A stretch of 64,000 bases of DNA, from contig NZ_JALKCU010000002.1 of the NCBI RefSeq assembly GCF_023540835.1, forward strand, positions 735,406 through 799,405. Direction: 5' to 3'. A program made the translations under genes and the position numbers. Below are positions 8,700 through 16,178 of this stretch, piece by piece. The stretch is from Marivivens geojensis (GTDB taxonomy: Bacteria > Pseudomonadota > Alphaproteobacteria > Rhodobacterales > Rhodobacteraceae). Positions within the stretch are counted from its first letter, which is position 1, and the number at the start of each line of letters is the position of its first letter. The notes under the pieces were generated by a model that saw only the letters and a list, made by a program, of their open reading frames with translations, was not told the origin of the DNA and searched no databases.

Positions 8700-8997
8700 G
8701 GATCAGGCTCCTGAAAACGATAGCGACCAGCCACTCGTCACCTATCTGAAACGATTGGTCACGGCGATGGCCATTGTGATGATTGCGGGGTTCGTAGTCC
8801 TTATCGGCACGCTTGTCATCCGCTTGAACGCCGATCCGATCCCCTTACCCGACCGCGTCACCCTTCCAGCCGGTGTTTCGGCCGTCGCATTTACCCAAGG
8901 CACGGACTGGTATGCAGTTGTGACCGACGCGGATACGATCCTCATTTACGACCGTGGCACAGGCGCGCTGACACAAACTGTCAGCATCGATCGCTAA
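8698..8997 (+). CDS. Small single-pass membrane protein, DUF6476-like
   Basis: The 99-residue protein has one transmembrane helix at about residues 20-44 (MAIVMIAGFVVLIGTLVI) and a short periplasmic beta-rich tail containing VSAVAFTQGTDWYAVVTDADTIL. It resembles a conserved Rhodobacteraceae family of unknown function. ATG 8698 is preceded by AAGGG; the frame is open further upstream, but that part lies antisense within rluD. Its head-to-head overlap with rluD and the nearby tRNA-His suggest a housekeeping membrane role, but no function can be assigned. Confidence 0.75.
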   Translation: MDQAPENDSDQPLVTYLKRLVTAMAIVMIAGFVVLIGTLVIRLNADPIPLPDRVTLPAGVSAVAFTQGTDWYAVVTDADTILIYDRGTGALTQTVSIDR

Positions 8998-9015
8998 CCT
9001 ACTGCAAGTAAGGGA

Positions 9016-9092
9016 TGGTACCACCTCCCCGGCTCGAACGGGGGACCTCTTGATCCACAATCAAGCGCTCTAACCAACTGAGCTAAGGCGGC
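9016..9092 (-). tRNA. tRNA-His (GTG anticodon)
   Basis: The 77-nt cloverleaf reads on the minus strand from GCCGCCT. The D-stem is GCTC/GAGC, the anticodon stem CTTGA/TCAAG encloses TTGTGGA (anticodon GTG), the T-arm is CCCCG-TTCGAGC-CGGGG, and CCA is encoded. The discriminator is A73, and the base before position 1 is T rather than G. That is the divergent histidine identity seen in many alphaproteobacteria, which lack the usual G-1:C73 pair. Confidence 0.95.
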
Positions 9093-9217
9093 ACTGGCGC
9101 GGGATTTAGACCGTGTGCCGACGGATTGCAAGCGGCTAACACCGCTTTTTCTCACATCCCCTTGCAAGTTTCTTATTCGCTGGGATAGTCACGACCATCG
9201 ACAGACAGGAGGCCACC

Positions 9218-9412
9218 ATGGGCATCAATACCGAACGCGACATCGAAGCGAATCTCCAGATTGGGCCGACCGACGCAGGTATGGTCCGTTTGTTCATCGA
9301 AGCTGATGGTGTAGAAATCCCGATGGATTTCGAACCAGAAGAAGCAGAAGAAATCGCAGAAGAAATGCGCGCTGCTGCAATGGCCGCCCGCGCAGCATCT
9401 AAGAAGCGCTAA
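9218..9412 (+). CDS. Small acidic conserved protein, DUF6324-like
   Basis: The 64-residue, strongly acidic protein ends in an Ala/Glu-rich helix (FEPEEAEEIAEEMRAA). The ATG at 9218 follows a strong AGGAGG. It resembles a short conserved Rhodobacteraceae protein of unknown function. Its 3' end overlaps the 3' end of convergent mmcB by 14 bp. It is probably cytoplasmic, with no signal peptide or membrane segment. Confidence 0.75.
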   Translation: MGINTERDIEANLQIGPTDAGMVRLFIEADGVEIPMDFEPEEAEEIAEEMRAAAMAARAASKKR

Positions 9413-9857
9413 ATTTCGGATCCCGCGCCGCCATCTGCCGAAGGGCTGCATGGCGGGCGAATTTATGAGTCATGGCCTTACGGCGCGCTGGGGCCAGCTT
9501 TGATTCGGGCCCCATGCGTACGACCTCGCCGCCATAACTGTCGGCGATAATCAGGCCTGTATCCTCGGGTAAAAGGTCCGTTGGGAAATCGGCATCGACC
9601 GCCCAAAAGAACCGATCACACCATTCCAGATAGCCCTGCCATTTGTTGTCGGACTGAAAATCCGCGCGACTGGATTTGCATTCGACCACCCAAATTTCGC
9701 CTTTAGGCCCCAGTGCCATAACGTCGACGCGTAAGCCGCGGGTCGGAACCAACTCTTCGACCGTGACAAAATCATAGGTCAGCAAATGCCGACAGACACC
9801 ACGGGCAAGCAATTGTCCGGGCATCATCAGGCGGTCATCTGGCATCTCTAAGGTCAT
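9399..9857 (-). CDS. mmcB: MmcB-like DNA repair protein, PD-(D/E)XK type
   Basis: The 152-residue protein has a restriction-endonuclease-like core: the Asp of RVDVMALG followed by the ECK triad (VVECKSS). This is the MmcB family, named for mitomycin C sensitivity in Caulobacter, where it belongs to the SOS response. It is presumed to act on damaged DNA in the cytoplasm. A perfect alphaproteobacterial LexA box lies 12 bp upstream of the start codon (9869-9883), fitting SOS control. It converges with the DUF6324-like gene. Confidence 0.9.
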   Translation of the reverse strand: MTLEMPDDRLMMPGQLLARGVCRHLLTYDFVTVEELVPTRGLRVDVMALGPKGEIWVVECKSSRADFQSDNKWQGYLEWCDRFFWAVDADFPTDLLPEDTGLIIADSYGGEVVRMGPESKLAPARRKAMTHKFARHAALRQMAARDPKFSAS

Positions 9858-9868
9858 GCTCGAAACAT

Positions 9869-9883
9869 GAACAATAGGTGAAC
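9869..9883 (-). promoter_or_regulatory. LexA (SOS) box of mmcB
   Basis: On the minus strand the sequence is GTTC-ACCTATT-GTTC, an exact match to the direct-repeat SOS box GTTC-N7-GTTC used by alphaproteobacterial LexA. It lies 12 bp upstream of the mmcB start codon. Confidence 0.8.
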
Positions 9884-9907
9884 ATTGGTCAAGTCGTCTT
9901 GCGGGGC

Positions 9908-9936
9908 TTGATTGACGGAACGCCGAGGACTATCTG
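9908..9936 (+). promoter_or_regulatory. Sigma-70-type promoter for the 6S-like RNA
   Basis: TTGATT (9908-9913) and TATCTG (9931-9936) are separated by exactly 17 bp. Transcription would start at about 9943, the beginning of the closing stem of the predicted 6S RNA. Confidence 0.5.
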
Positions 9937-9942
9937 CTCTCT

Positions 9943-10110
9943 TGGCGAGTTTCTGCTCTTCACGTGCGCAAGCCCTTACATTCCAGTGGCCTTAAGCAAA
10001 TCCGAGGGAGCTGGCTCTGTCCTTGCCCTGGCCTGGTTATCTGGCGCCCACCTGTAAAAACAGGTCCTCGGGAATAAAGGGTGCACGGTTGCTGTGGTTC
10101 TCGCCACTTT
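9943..10110 (+). ncRNA. ssrS: Probable 6S RNA
   Basis: There is no gene in this stretch, but the plus strand folds into a long interrupted rod. GGCGAG (9944-9949) pairs with CTCGCC (10100-10105), CGTGC (9963-9967) with GCACG (10083-10087), CCCTT (9973-9977) with AAGGG (10077-10081), and CCGAGG (10002-10007) with CCTCGG (10066-10071). A 25-nt single-stranded bulge on the 5' side before CCGAGG resembles the open central bubble of 6S RNA, and a small hairpin ACCTGT-AAAA-ACAGGT (10050-10065) sits on the 3' side. The length of about 165 nt fits. 6S RNA binds the RNA polymerase holoenzyme in stationary phase. A short membrane-protein gene lies next to it. Confidence 0.6.
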
Positions 10111-10118
10111 CCCCACAC

Positions 10119-10152
10119 AAAAAGACTAAGGGCGCCCCAGTGGACGCCCCTT
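10119..10152 (-). terminator. Intrinsic terminator after the 111-aa membrane protein
   Basis: On the minus strand AAGGG(G)CGTCC pairs with GGGCGCCCTT (one bulged G, loop ACTG) and is followed by AGTCTTTTT. It lies 19 bp downstream of the stop codon of the minus-strand membrane-protein gene. Confidence 0.8.
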
Positions 10153-10171
10153 AACGAATTTGAAGCGGGAT

Positions 10172-10507
10172 CTAGTTGCGCAGATTGCGCGCACGATAGG
10201 TGCGTTTCGCCTGAACTGGCACACGCACCAAAGCAGGCTCACGATTCATGCTGTGCTGACGCAAACCACCGCGCGGTTCGTCATCATCGTCATTCATATT
10301 CATGATGCGGATCGCAAACTGAACACCCGCAAAGACAATGCCGTTGAACAGCCAGAGCAGGAATACGGCCAAAAGCCCCTCTTTGGAGCTGGCAACGAGA
10401 TGCGCGAGGTTCGCAACGTTAAACCAGAGTAGCAAACCCACAAACACCGCCGAGACGATGAAACCGATGATCACCTGAGTGATATACATCTTGATAAGTT
10501 TGGGCAT
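10172..10507 (-). CDS. Small integral membrane protein of unknown function
   Basis: The 111-residue protein has two transmembrane helices (about 9-29, IIGFIVSAVFVGLLLWF, and 44-66, LAVFLLWLFNGIVFAGVQFAI), then a polar tail with an acidic NDDDDE stretch and a basic C-terminus. GGAGG precedes ATG 10507. It lies downstream of nusB on the same strand with a 106-bp gap and ends in a clear terminator. A short membrane-protein gene beside 6S RNA has been discussed in Rhodobacter in connection with salt tolerance; whether this is the same family I cannot confirm. Confidence 0.75.
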   Translation of the reverse strand: MPKLIKMYITQVIIGFIVSAVFVGLLLWFNVANLAHLVASSKEGLLAVFLLWLFNGIVFAGVQFAIRIMNMNDDDDEPRGGLRQHSMNREPALVRVPVQAKRTYRARNLRN

Positions 10508-10613
10508 GGTCGCACCTCCGTTACAAAACCGAACGTAGTCGCTTCCCCTCGCGCTGCAAGGGGATTCGCCCAAATGAGCAGAGTTGTCGCAGGAAACGGC
10601 GGGGAACCGCCTG

Positions 10614-11081
10614 TTAGAACGCCTCGGGACGTGCTTCGCGGGCCATGTGGTCCAAAACTGCGTTCACGAATTTAGGTTCACGACCTTCTGGGAAGAACGC
10701 CTCAGCAACCTGTACGTATTCAACGATCGCCACTTTAGGCGGAGTGTCGCCAGCCACCAATTCGGAACCAGCCGCACGGAACAATGCACGCAGGGTCGGG
10801 TCGATGCGATCAATCGGCCATTTTGCAACCAAAGCGCGGTCGGTCATTTGGTCGATCTTTGCCTGTTCATTCACTGCAACGTCGACGATCGAACGCAGCA
10901 CTTCGATGTCGCCATCTTGCAGCGTGTCGCCTTCGATGGTTTCGCCGAAACGATAGTTCGCAAATTCGCGGACAACCGCTTCGACGGTTTGGCCAGAAAC
11001 TTCCATTTGGAACAGCGCCTGAACCGCGTAGAGACGCGAGGCTGATTTCATCTTGCGGCGTTCGTTATTGGAAACGTTCAT
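10614..11081 (-). CDS. nusB: Transcription antitermination factor NusB
   Basis: The 155-residue all-helical NusB begins with the typical SASRLYAVQALFQMEVSG helix. The rest matches the family (IDRIDPTLRALFRAAGSEL, VAIVEYVQVAEAFF, KFVNAVLDHMAREAR). It binds boxA RNA together with NusE in ribosomal RNA antitermination complexes. ATG 11081 is chosen; ATG 11051 is the alternative. It follows ribH by 14 bp in the riboflavin operon, the common ribH-nusB arrangement. Confidence 0.95.
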   Translation of the reverse strand: MNVSNNERRKMKSASRLYAVQALFQMEVSGQTVEAVVREFANYRFGETIEGDTLQDGDIEVLRSIVDVAVNEQAKIDQMTDRALVAKWPIDRIDPTLRALFRAAGSELVAGDTPPKVAIVEYVQVAEAFFPEGREPKFVNAVLDHMAREARPEAF

Positions 11082-11095
11082 GGCTTGGGCAGTCC

Positions 11096-11614
11096 TCAGG
11101 CCTTTTGGGCCAGCAATATATCGTTGGTGAAGCCGATCTTGCCGGCGCGGCCCCACTTACGGCCCAAGGCGATCAGGTGCAAGGCCGCAGCGGCTGCACC
11201 GCCCCCTTTGTTTTGATCTTTCGGATTTGACCGAACGGCAGCTTGCTCATAATTCTCGACGGTGAGGATACCGTTCCCGATGCAATGGCCCTGAAGCCCG
11301 AGCAACGTGATGGCTCGGCTCGAATCATTACAAACCGTATCGTAATGGGTGGTTTCCCCACGGATCACACAGCCCAGCGCGACATATCCATCAAAGTTCG
11401 ACATGCGTGCGGCGATGCCAATGGCCGTCGGAATTTCGAGCGCACCCGGCACTTCGATCACCTCATAGGTGCCACCAGCGGCCTCGATCTCGGCCTTAGC
11501 GCCAGCGACCAGACCATCGGTGATGTCTTTGTAATAGGGTGCGACGACAATCAGCAGCTTGATCGGGTCGTCGAACTCAGGCCGATCAAGGATATAGTGC
11601 GATGCGCCAGCCAT
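11096..11614 (-). CDS. ribH: 6,7-dimethyl-8-ribityllumazine synthase
   Basis: The 172-residue lumazine synthase condenses the ribityl-pyrimidine intermediate with 3,4-dihydroxy-2-butanone 4-phosphate. Recognisable segments are VPGALEIPTAI, ALGCVIRGETTHYD (with the phosphate-binding and catalytic region) and GNGILTVEN. The protein usually assembles into pentamers or capsids. Its ATG overlaps the stop of the upstream ribBX gene as TGATG, so translation is coupled. It lies between ribBX and nusB. Confidence 0.96.
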   Translation of the reverse strand: MAGASHYILDRPEFDDPIKLLIVVAPYYKDITDGLVAGAKAEIEAAGGTYEVIEVPGALEIPTAIGIAARMSNFDGYVALGCVIRGETTHYDTVCNDSSRAITLLGLQGHCIGNGILTVENYEQAAVRSNPKDQNKGGGAAAAALHLIALGRKWGRAGKIGFTNDILLAQKA

Positions 11615-12744
11615 CAGTTTGCTCCGTCAATCATACGTGTACCGACAATCTCGAGACCGTAGGCATCAAGCCCAACCACTTTGGGCTGGGGCGAATTCGA
11701 CAGCAGTGTAATACGCGACAGGCCCAAGGACGACAAAATTTGTGCGCCAAGCCCATATTGGCGGAGCGTCTGCGGAGATTGGCCTTCTTCGGGAACCAGT
11801 TTCATCTGCAGATCGCGCAGCAAAACAACGGCCCCGCGCCCTTCGGCGGCGATGGTTTTCATCGATTGCGAAAACTCAAACGCGCGCCCCTCGTGGCCAA
11901 CACCAACCATATCCAACATCGGATCAAGCGAATGCATCCGCACCAAAACGGGTTCATCACCGCCGATGTCGCCTTTGATGAGGGCGATGTGCTCTGCGCC
12001 TTGGGTCTGGTCGGTGTAAATCCGCATAGTCCAGTCGCCGCCGAACTCTGACGTGATCTGCTGTTCGTCCCGCAATTTCACGAGATTATCATGCCGACGA
12101 CGATAGGCGATCAGATCGCTGATCGTCCCGATCTTCAGGTTATGCCTTTGCGCAAAGGCAACCAGATCGGGCAGACGGGCCATTTCGCCGTCTTCCTTCA
12201 TGATCTCACAAATCACGCCCGATGGGTTAAGGCCAGCAAGGCGGGAAATGTCTGTGGCCGCCTCTGTATGACCAGCACGCACCAACACCCCACCGTCACG
12301 CGCACGTAGTGGGAAAATGTGCCCGGGGGTCGCAATATCGGCAGGGCCTTTGGAGGCATCAATCGCCACCGAAATCGTCCGTGCGCGGTCACCTGCGGAA
12401 ATGCCCGTCGACACCCCCTCACGCGCTTCGATCGAGACCGTGAATGCAGTTTCATGACGCGACGAGTTGGTCGATGCCATAAGTGGCAGACCGAGCTGCG
12501 CGATACGTTCGCTCGTCATGGTAAGGCAAATTAGACCACGCCCGTGGGTCGCCATAAAGTTCACCGCATCAGGCGTTGCCATCTGCGCAGGGATCACCAG
12601 ATCGCCTTCGTTCTCGCGATCTTCGTGATCGACGAGGATAAACATCCGACCGTTGCGGGCCTCATCAATAATCTCTTCGATGCTCGAAATGGCATCTTTG
12701 AGCTCCCGTTCTACTGGGCCTGCGGCTTCGAATTTGGTCGACAT
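11614..12744 (-). CDS. ribB: DHBP synthase fused to a degenerate GTP cyclohydrolase II domain (RibBX type)
   Basis: The 376-residue protein has an N-terminal RibB domain (residues about 20-215) with acid-rich DHEDRENEGDLV, ATHGRGLICL, and the HTEAATD and GVICEIM metal and phosphate segments. It makes 3,4-dihydroxy-2-butanone 4-phosphate from ribulose 5-phosphate. The C-terminal part resembles RibA, but the three zinc cysteines are absent: where RibA has a Cys-rich segment, this protein reads HSLDPMLDMVGVGHEGR. Cyclohydrolase activity is therefore unlikely, and a separate RibA should exist elsewhere in the genome. Such hybrids are known in Proteobacteria as RibBX. It is coupled to ribH by TGATG. 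Confidence 0.92.
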   Translation of the reverse strand: MSTKFEAAGPVERELKDAISSIEEIIDEARNGRMFILVDHEDRENEGDLVIPAQMATPDAVNFMATHGRGLICLTMTSERIAQLGLPLMASTNSSRHETAFTVSIEAREGVSTGISAGDRARTISVAIDASKGPADIATPGHIFPLRARDGGVLVRAGHTEAATDISRLAGLNPSGVICEIMKEDGEMARLPDLVAFAQRHNLKIGTISDLIAYRRRHDNLVKLRDEQQITSEFGGDWTMRIYTDQTQGAEHIALIKGDIGGDEPVLVRMHSLDPMLDMVGVGHEGRAFEFSQSMKTIAAEGRGAVVLLRDLQMKLVPEEGQSPQTLRQYGLGAQILSSLGLSRITLLSNSPQPKVVGLDAYGLEIVGTRMIDGAN

Positions 12745-12829
12745 GGTATTTCCCGATCTTGTTAGGCGATCCTAAGGGGTTAGGCTGGAAACTGAGGCCA
12801 GACTTTGCGGTAGGTCAAACGCGGGTCGG

Positions 12830-13426
12830 TTAGTCCCATTCCCGCAGACGCGCAACGTAGCGTGCCATCGTGTCGATCTCTAAGTTGATACGGTCCCCAA
12901 CCTGAACATCGCCCCAAATCGTCACCTCTTTGGTATGCGGAATCACGTTGATCCCAAAGGTCGCGCCATCCACCTCGTTCACGGTAAGCGAGGTGCCATT
13001 CAGGGCAACCGACCCTTTGGGCGCGATGAATTTAGCCAGCTCTTCAGGCGCGCGGAATGTCATCCGCGTGCTATCACCCTCGGTCGTCATGGCAATCAGG
13101 TCCGCAACGCCATCCACGTGCCCCGACACGATATGACCGCCAAGTTCATCACCAACCTTGAGCGCACGTTCTAGATTGATCCGTTTCCCAACGACCCATC
13201 CGCCGATGTTCGTCTTGGCAACGCTTTCAGCGCTGATTTCAACGTCGAACCAATTCTGCGGCTCACGCCCCAAAGCCACGACCGTCAAACAGCAGCCATT
13301 GCACGCAATCGAGGCGCCCAAGTCGATGCCATCCACATCATAGGATGTCCCAATTCGCGCGCGTAAATCGCCGCGCTGCTCCAGTTCGAGAACCTTGCCA
13401 ATATCCGTGATGATGCCAGTAAACAT
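12830..13426 (-). CDS. ribE: Riboflavin synthase, alpha subunit
   Basis: The 198-residue protein contains the two internally homologous lumazine-binding barrels. The first begins at the diagnostic MFTGIITDIG and contains the SIACNGCCLTV segment; the second has the matching SVALNGTSLTVNEVDG. It performs the dismutation of two lumazines to riboflavin. Only ATG 13426 gives the invariant MFTG start. It is the first gene of the minus-strand ribE-ribBX-ribH-nusB operon. ribD is separated from it by the plus-strand capsule genes, and no FMN riboswitch is recognisable in the 180-bp upstream gap. Confidence 0.95.
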   Translation of the reverse strand: MFTGIITDIGKVLELEQRGDLRARIGTSYDVDGIDLGASIACNGCCLTVVALGREPQNWFDVEISAESVAKTNIGGWVVGKRINLERALKVGDELGGHIVSGHVDGVADLIAMTTEGDSTRMTFRAPEELAKFIAPKGSVALNGTSLTVNEVDGATFGINVIPHTKEVTIWGDVQVGDRINLEIDTMARYVARLREWD

Positions 13427-13546
13427 GGGTCTGCCTTTCCAAAGTTGACCAAGTGGTATCGCTCCATCAGTCCCCAGACAAGGGCAAGGGTCGCCTCGCA
13501 AAACCAACAGACCAGCATCACCCATGGAAAAGGTCTTATTTATGCC

Positions 13547-13555
13547 TTATCCACA
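13547..13555 (+). promoter_or_regulatory. DnaA-box match between ribE and kpsS
   Basis: TTATCCACA is an exact match to the DnaA box consensus, lying in the divergent ribE/kpsS intergenic region. A single 9-mer can occur by chance. Confidence 0.3.
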
Positions 13556-13606
13556 GGGTAATCTGCGCGGATGCAGGTAATTTTATAGAAGTGCACCCTT
13601 TTTCAC

Positions 13607-14893
13607 GTGACCCAAAGACCGAACCGCCATTTCCTGTTTTTGCAGGGTCCACACGGGCCCTTCTTCCATCGGCTTGGGCTTATGCTCCGCCGTGCTGGGG
13701 CAGAGGTATGGCGGGTTGGGTTCAACGCAGGCGACCGCGCATTTTCGTTCGGGGATCGTGGGTTTATTCCGTTTACAGGTGCACCATCTGACTGGCCCGA
13801 TACCTTTGCGGCCCTCGTCGCAGAGCATCAGATCACGGATATCGTCCTTTATGGCGATGTGCGCCCTATTCATGCTCAGGCCGTCGCGGCTGCGAAGGAC
13901 ATGGGCCTTACCGTTCATGTCTTCGAAGAAGGCTACATGCGGCCCTATTGGGTCACCTACGAACGCGGCGGGACCAATGGGAATTCGCGTTTGATGGACA
14001 TGACCATCGACCAAATGCGTCAGGATCTTGAACGCTCTGAAATGGACGTTCCAGAACCACCTGCGCACTGGGGCGACATGCGCCAGCACGTATTTTATGG
14101 GGCGCTCTACCACTGGTTCGTGATTTTCCGAAACCGCCAGTTCCGCGAGTTTGCGCCCCATCGCGATCTCAGCCCGCTGCATGAAGCGATGCTGTATACG
14201 CGCCGCTTGCTACTCATGCCCTTCATTTCTCTGCATCGGATGTTGGCAACTGCGCGCGTGCGATTTGGCGGGTTTCCCTATCACCTTGTCCTGCTCCAGC
14301 TCGAACACGACTCGAATTTCCTACGGCATTCGCCCTTCGCATCAATGGAGGATTTCCTGCGCGTCGTGATCGAAGGCTTCGCTCAGGGCGCGGGACGTCA
14401 CCACCACCTCGTGTTCAAAGCGCACCCGCTGGAAAATGACCGTTCGCCGACGCGCAAGAACATCGACCGCATCGCCAAAGAATTCGGTGTTGAGGATCGC
14501 ATCCACTACATTCGCGGTGGAAAGCTGGCTAAGCTCTTGGATCACGCTCGCACGGCTGTGACCGTCAACTCAACCGCCGCCCAACAGGTGCTCTGGCGAT
14601 CGATCCCGCTCAAAGTGTTTGGCAACGCGGTCTACGACAAACCAGAGTTCGTCTCGACCCTGCCCCTGCCTAACTTCTTTGCCCAACCGGGGCGCCCAGA
14701 CAATCGAGCCTATCGCGATTATCGTCAGTTCCTTCTCGAAACGAGCCAAATTCCTGGCGGGTTTTATTCGTCACGCGGACGCCGTCAGTTGCTACGGCAG
14801 GTTGTAGACATGATGCTCGACGATGAAGATCCCTATGATGCGCTACGGTCAGGTAAGATCGCACCGAGGCAGTCCTTGCGGATCGTGAACTAA
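13607..14893 (+). CDS. kpsS: Capsule polysaccharide biosynthesis/modification protein, KpsS-like
   Basis: The 428-residue protein contains the KpsS-type core: FLFLQGPHGPFFHRLG at the N-terminus, the central DIVLYGDVRPIH and VFEEGYMRPYWVT motifs, and HHLVFKAHPLEN with VTVNSTAAQQVLW in the second half. KpsS adds Kdo residues to the lipid anchor of group 2 capsules at the inner face of the membrane. The start is the GTG at 13607; no strong Shine-Dalgarno is seen and no in-frame ATG lies nearby. It is followed by an export lipoprotein gene and kpsC on the same strand. Confidence 0.88.
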   Translation: MTQRPNRHFLFLQGPHGPFFHRLGLMLRRAGAEVWRVGFNAGDRAFSFGDRGFIPFTGAPSDWPDTFAALVAEHQITDIVLYGDVRPIHAQAVAAAKDMGLTVHVFEEGYMRPYWVTYERGGTNGNSRLMDMTIDQMRQDLERSEMDVPEPPAHWGDMRQHVFYGALYHWFVIFRNRQFREFAPHRDLSPLHEAMLYTRRLLLMPFISLHRMLATARVRFGGFPYHLVLLQLEHDSNFLRHSPFASMEDFLRVVIEGFAQGAGRHHHLVFKAHPLENDRSPTRKNIDRIAKEFGVEDRIHYIRGGKLAKLLDHARTAVTVNSTAAQQVLWRSIPLKVFGNAVYDKPEFVSTLPLPNFFAQPGRPDNRAYRDYRQFLLETSQIPGGFYSSRGRRQLLRQVVDMMLDDEDPYDALRSGKIAPRQSLRIVN

Positions 14894-15044
14894 GCACCAC
14901 TACCCCTAGTGTCCCTCCACCGACTCGCGGCAGGGTGGCAACAGATTGCACGCTTTGGTGTTGCAGACTGGATTTTATTCACAGACTTCGGTAACTTACT
15001 TTTAAAACTTGAGGCAGATAATAATAGGTCGAGGAGACCGAGCA

Positions 15045-16178
15045 GTGAGCACCCTAAGTTTGCGCCTTGCCCGAGGTGCGGCACTTATCGCCGCATGTTC
15101 CCTTTTGGGAGCCTGTGGTTTGCCGCGTTCTGGCCCGAATAAATCTGAAATTTTTGCGGGTTCCGTCATGCGCGAAGGCGATGCCTTTGTGTTGATCGTC
15201 GATGACCGCGTAAACCGCATTGCGAGCGTTTCACCCGCGCTCGGTTTTTCAAGCTCGCTTGAAAACGCAGCGATCCTTGGGTCTGACGTTATCAGCGCTG
15301 GCGATGTACTCGGTCTGACGATCTGGGAAAACGTCGATGATGGCCTCCTGGTGCCCCAAGGACAAAACGCCACCGTGCTAAACGAGCTTCAAGTTGATGG
15401 CGCTGGCTTTATCTACGTGCCCTACGCGGGCCGCGTTCGCGCTGCTGGCAACTCGCCAGAACGTATCCGTCAGATCATCACCGAAAAGCTCGCAGAACAG
15501 ACACCAGAACCTCAAGTTCAGGTACGTCGTTTGGCTGGTGACGGTGCGACTGTGACCGTTTCGGGCCGCGTCGGTGGCCAAGGTGTCTACCCGATTGAAC
15601 GCCCGACCCGCACGCTCTCATCGATGATCGCTGCCGCAGGCGGCGTTGCCATCCAACCCGAAATCGCTCAGATCACCGTGATCCGTGGCGAGGCCAGCGG
15701 AACCATTTGGTACGAAGACCTCTTTGATCACCCTGCCGCGGATATCGCATTGCGTTCGGGCGACCAGATCTACGTCAAAGAAGACAGCCGAACCTTCACC
15801 GCACTTGGCGCAACCGGCGCACAAAGCCGCGTCCCATTTGAATCCAAAGCCATTTCCGCGATTGAGGCCTTGGCGACAGTCGGCGGTTTGCAAACCGCTG
15901 CGGCCGATCCGACAGGCGTGTTTGTATTCCGCAACGAACCCGCTGAAATCGCGAACCAGCTTTTGGCTCGGACTGATTTGATCGGTACCCAACGTGTCGT
16001 CTACGTGCTGGACCTGACGCAACCGAATGGCATGTTCATGGCTCGCGACTTTGCGATCCGTGATGGCGACACCGTCTACGTGACAGAAGCGCCGTTCGTT
16101 CAGTTCAACAAGGCCATTGCGGCAGCGACAGGCTCGCTCACCGCAGCCGACACCGCGCGCTCTGCGTTCGCGCAGTAA
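15045..16178 (+). CDS. Polysaccharide export outer-membrane lipoprotein, Wza/KpsD-like
   Basis: The 377-residue protein starts with a lipoprotein signal (lipobox LGAC, Cys at about 24). It then has a Poly_export (PES) domain (DVISAGDVLGLTIWENVD, LQVDGAGFIYVPYAGRV) and SLBB domains (VTVSGRVGGQGVYPI; later VVYVLDLTQPNGMF). It would form the outer-membrane or periplasmic export channel for capsular or exopolysaccharide. GTG 15045 is preceded by GAGGAG at good spacing, which decides the start over an upstream TTG. It overlaps kpsC by one base (TAATG). Confidence 0.9.
   Translation: MSTLSLRLARGAALIAACSLLGACGLPRSGPNKSEIFAGSVMREGDAFVLIVDDRVNRIASVSPALGFSSSLENAAILGSDVISAGDVLGLTIWENVDDGLLVPQGQNATVLNELQVDGAGFIYVPYAGRVRAAGNSPERIRQIITEKLAEQTPEPQVQVRRLAGDGATVTVSGRVGGQGVYPIERPTRTLSSMIAAAGGVAIQPEIAQITVIRGEASGTIWYEDLFDHPAADIALRSGDQIYVKEDSRTFTALGATGAQSRVPFESKAISAIEALATVGGLQTAAADPTGVFVFRNEPAEIANQLLARTDLIGTQRVVYVLDLTQPNGMFMARDFAIRDGDTVYVTEAPFVQFNKAIAAATGSLTAADTARSAFAQ

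Noticed and set aside
9943..10110. Signal recognition particle RNA as an alternative for the structured gap
   Set aside because: The conserved SRP tetraloop and GGAAGCAGCC-type motif are absent on both strands; the rod with a central bulge fits 6S RNA better.
13427..13606. FMN riboswitch before ribE
   Set aside because: The conserved multi-helix FMN element with its fixed loops cannot be recognised in this 180-bp gap.
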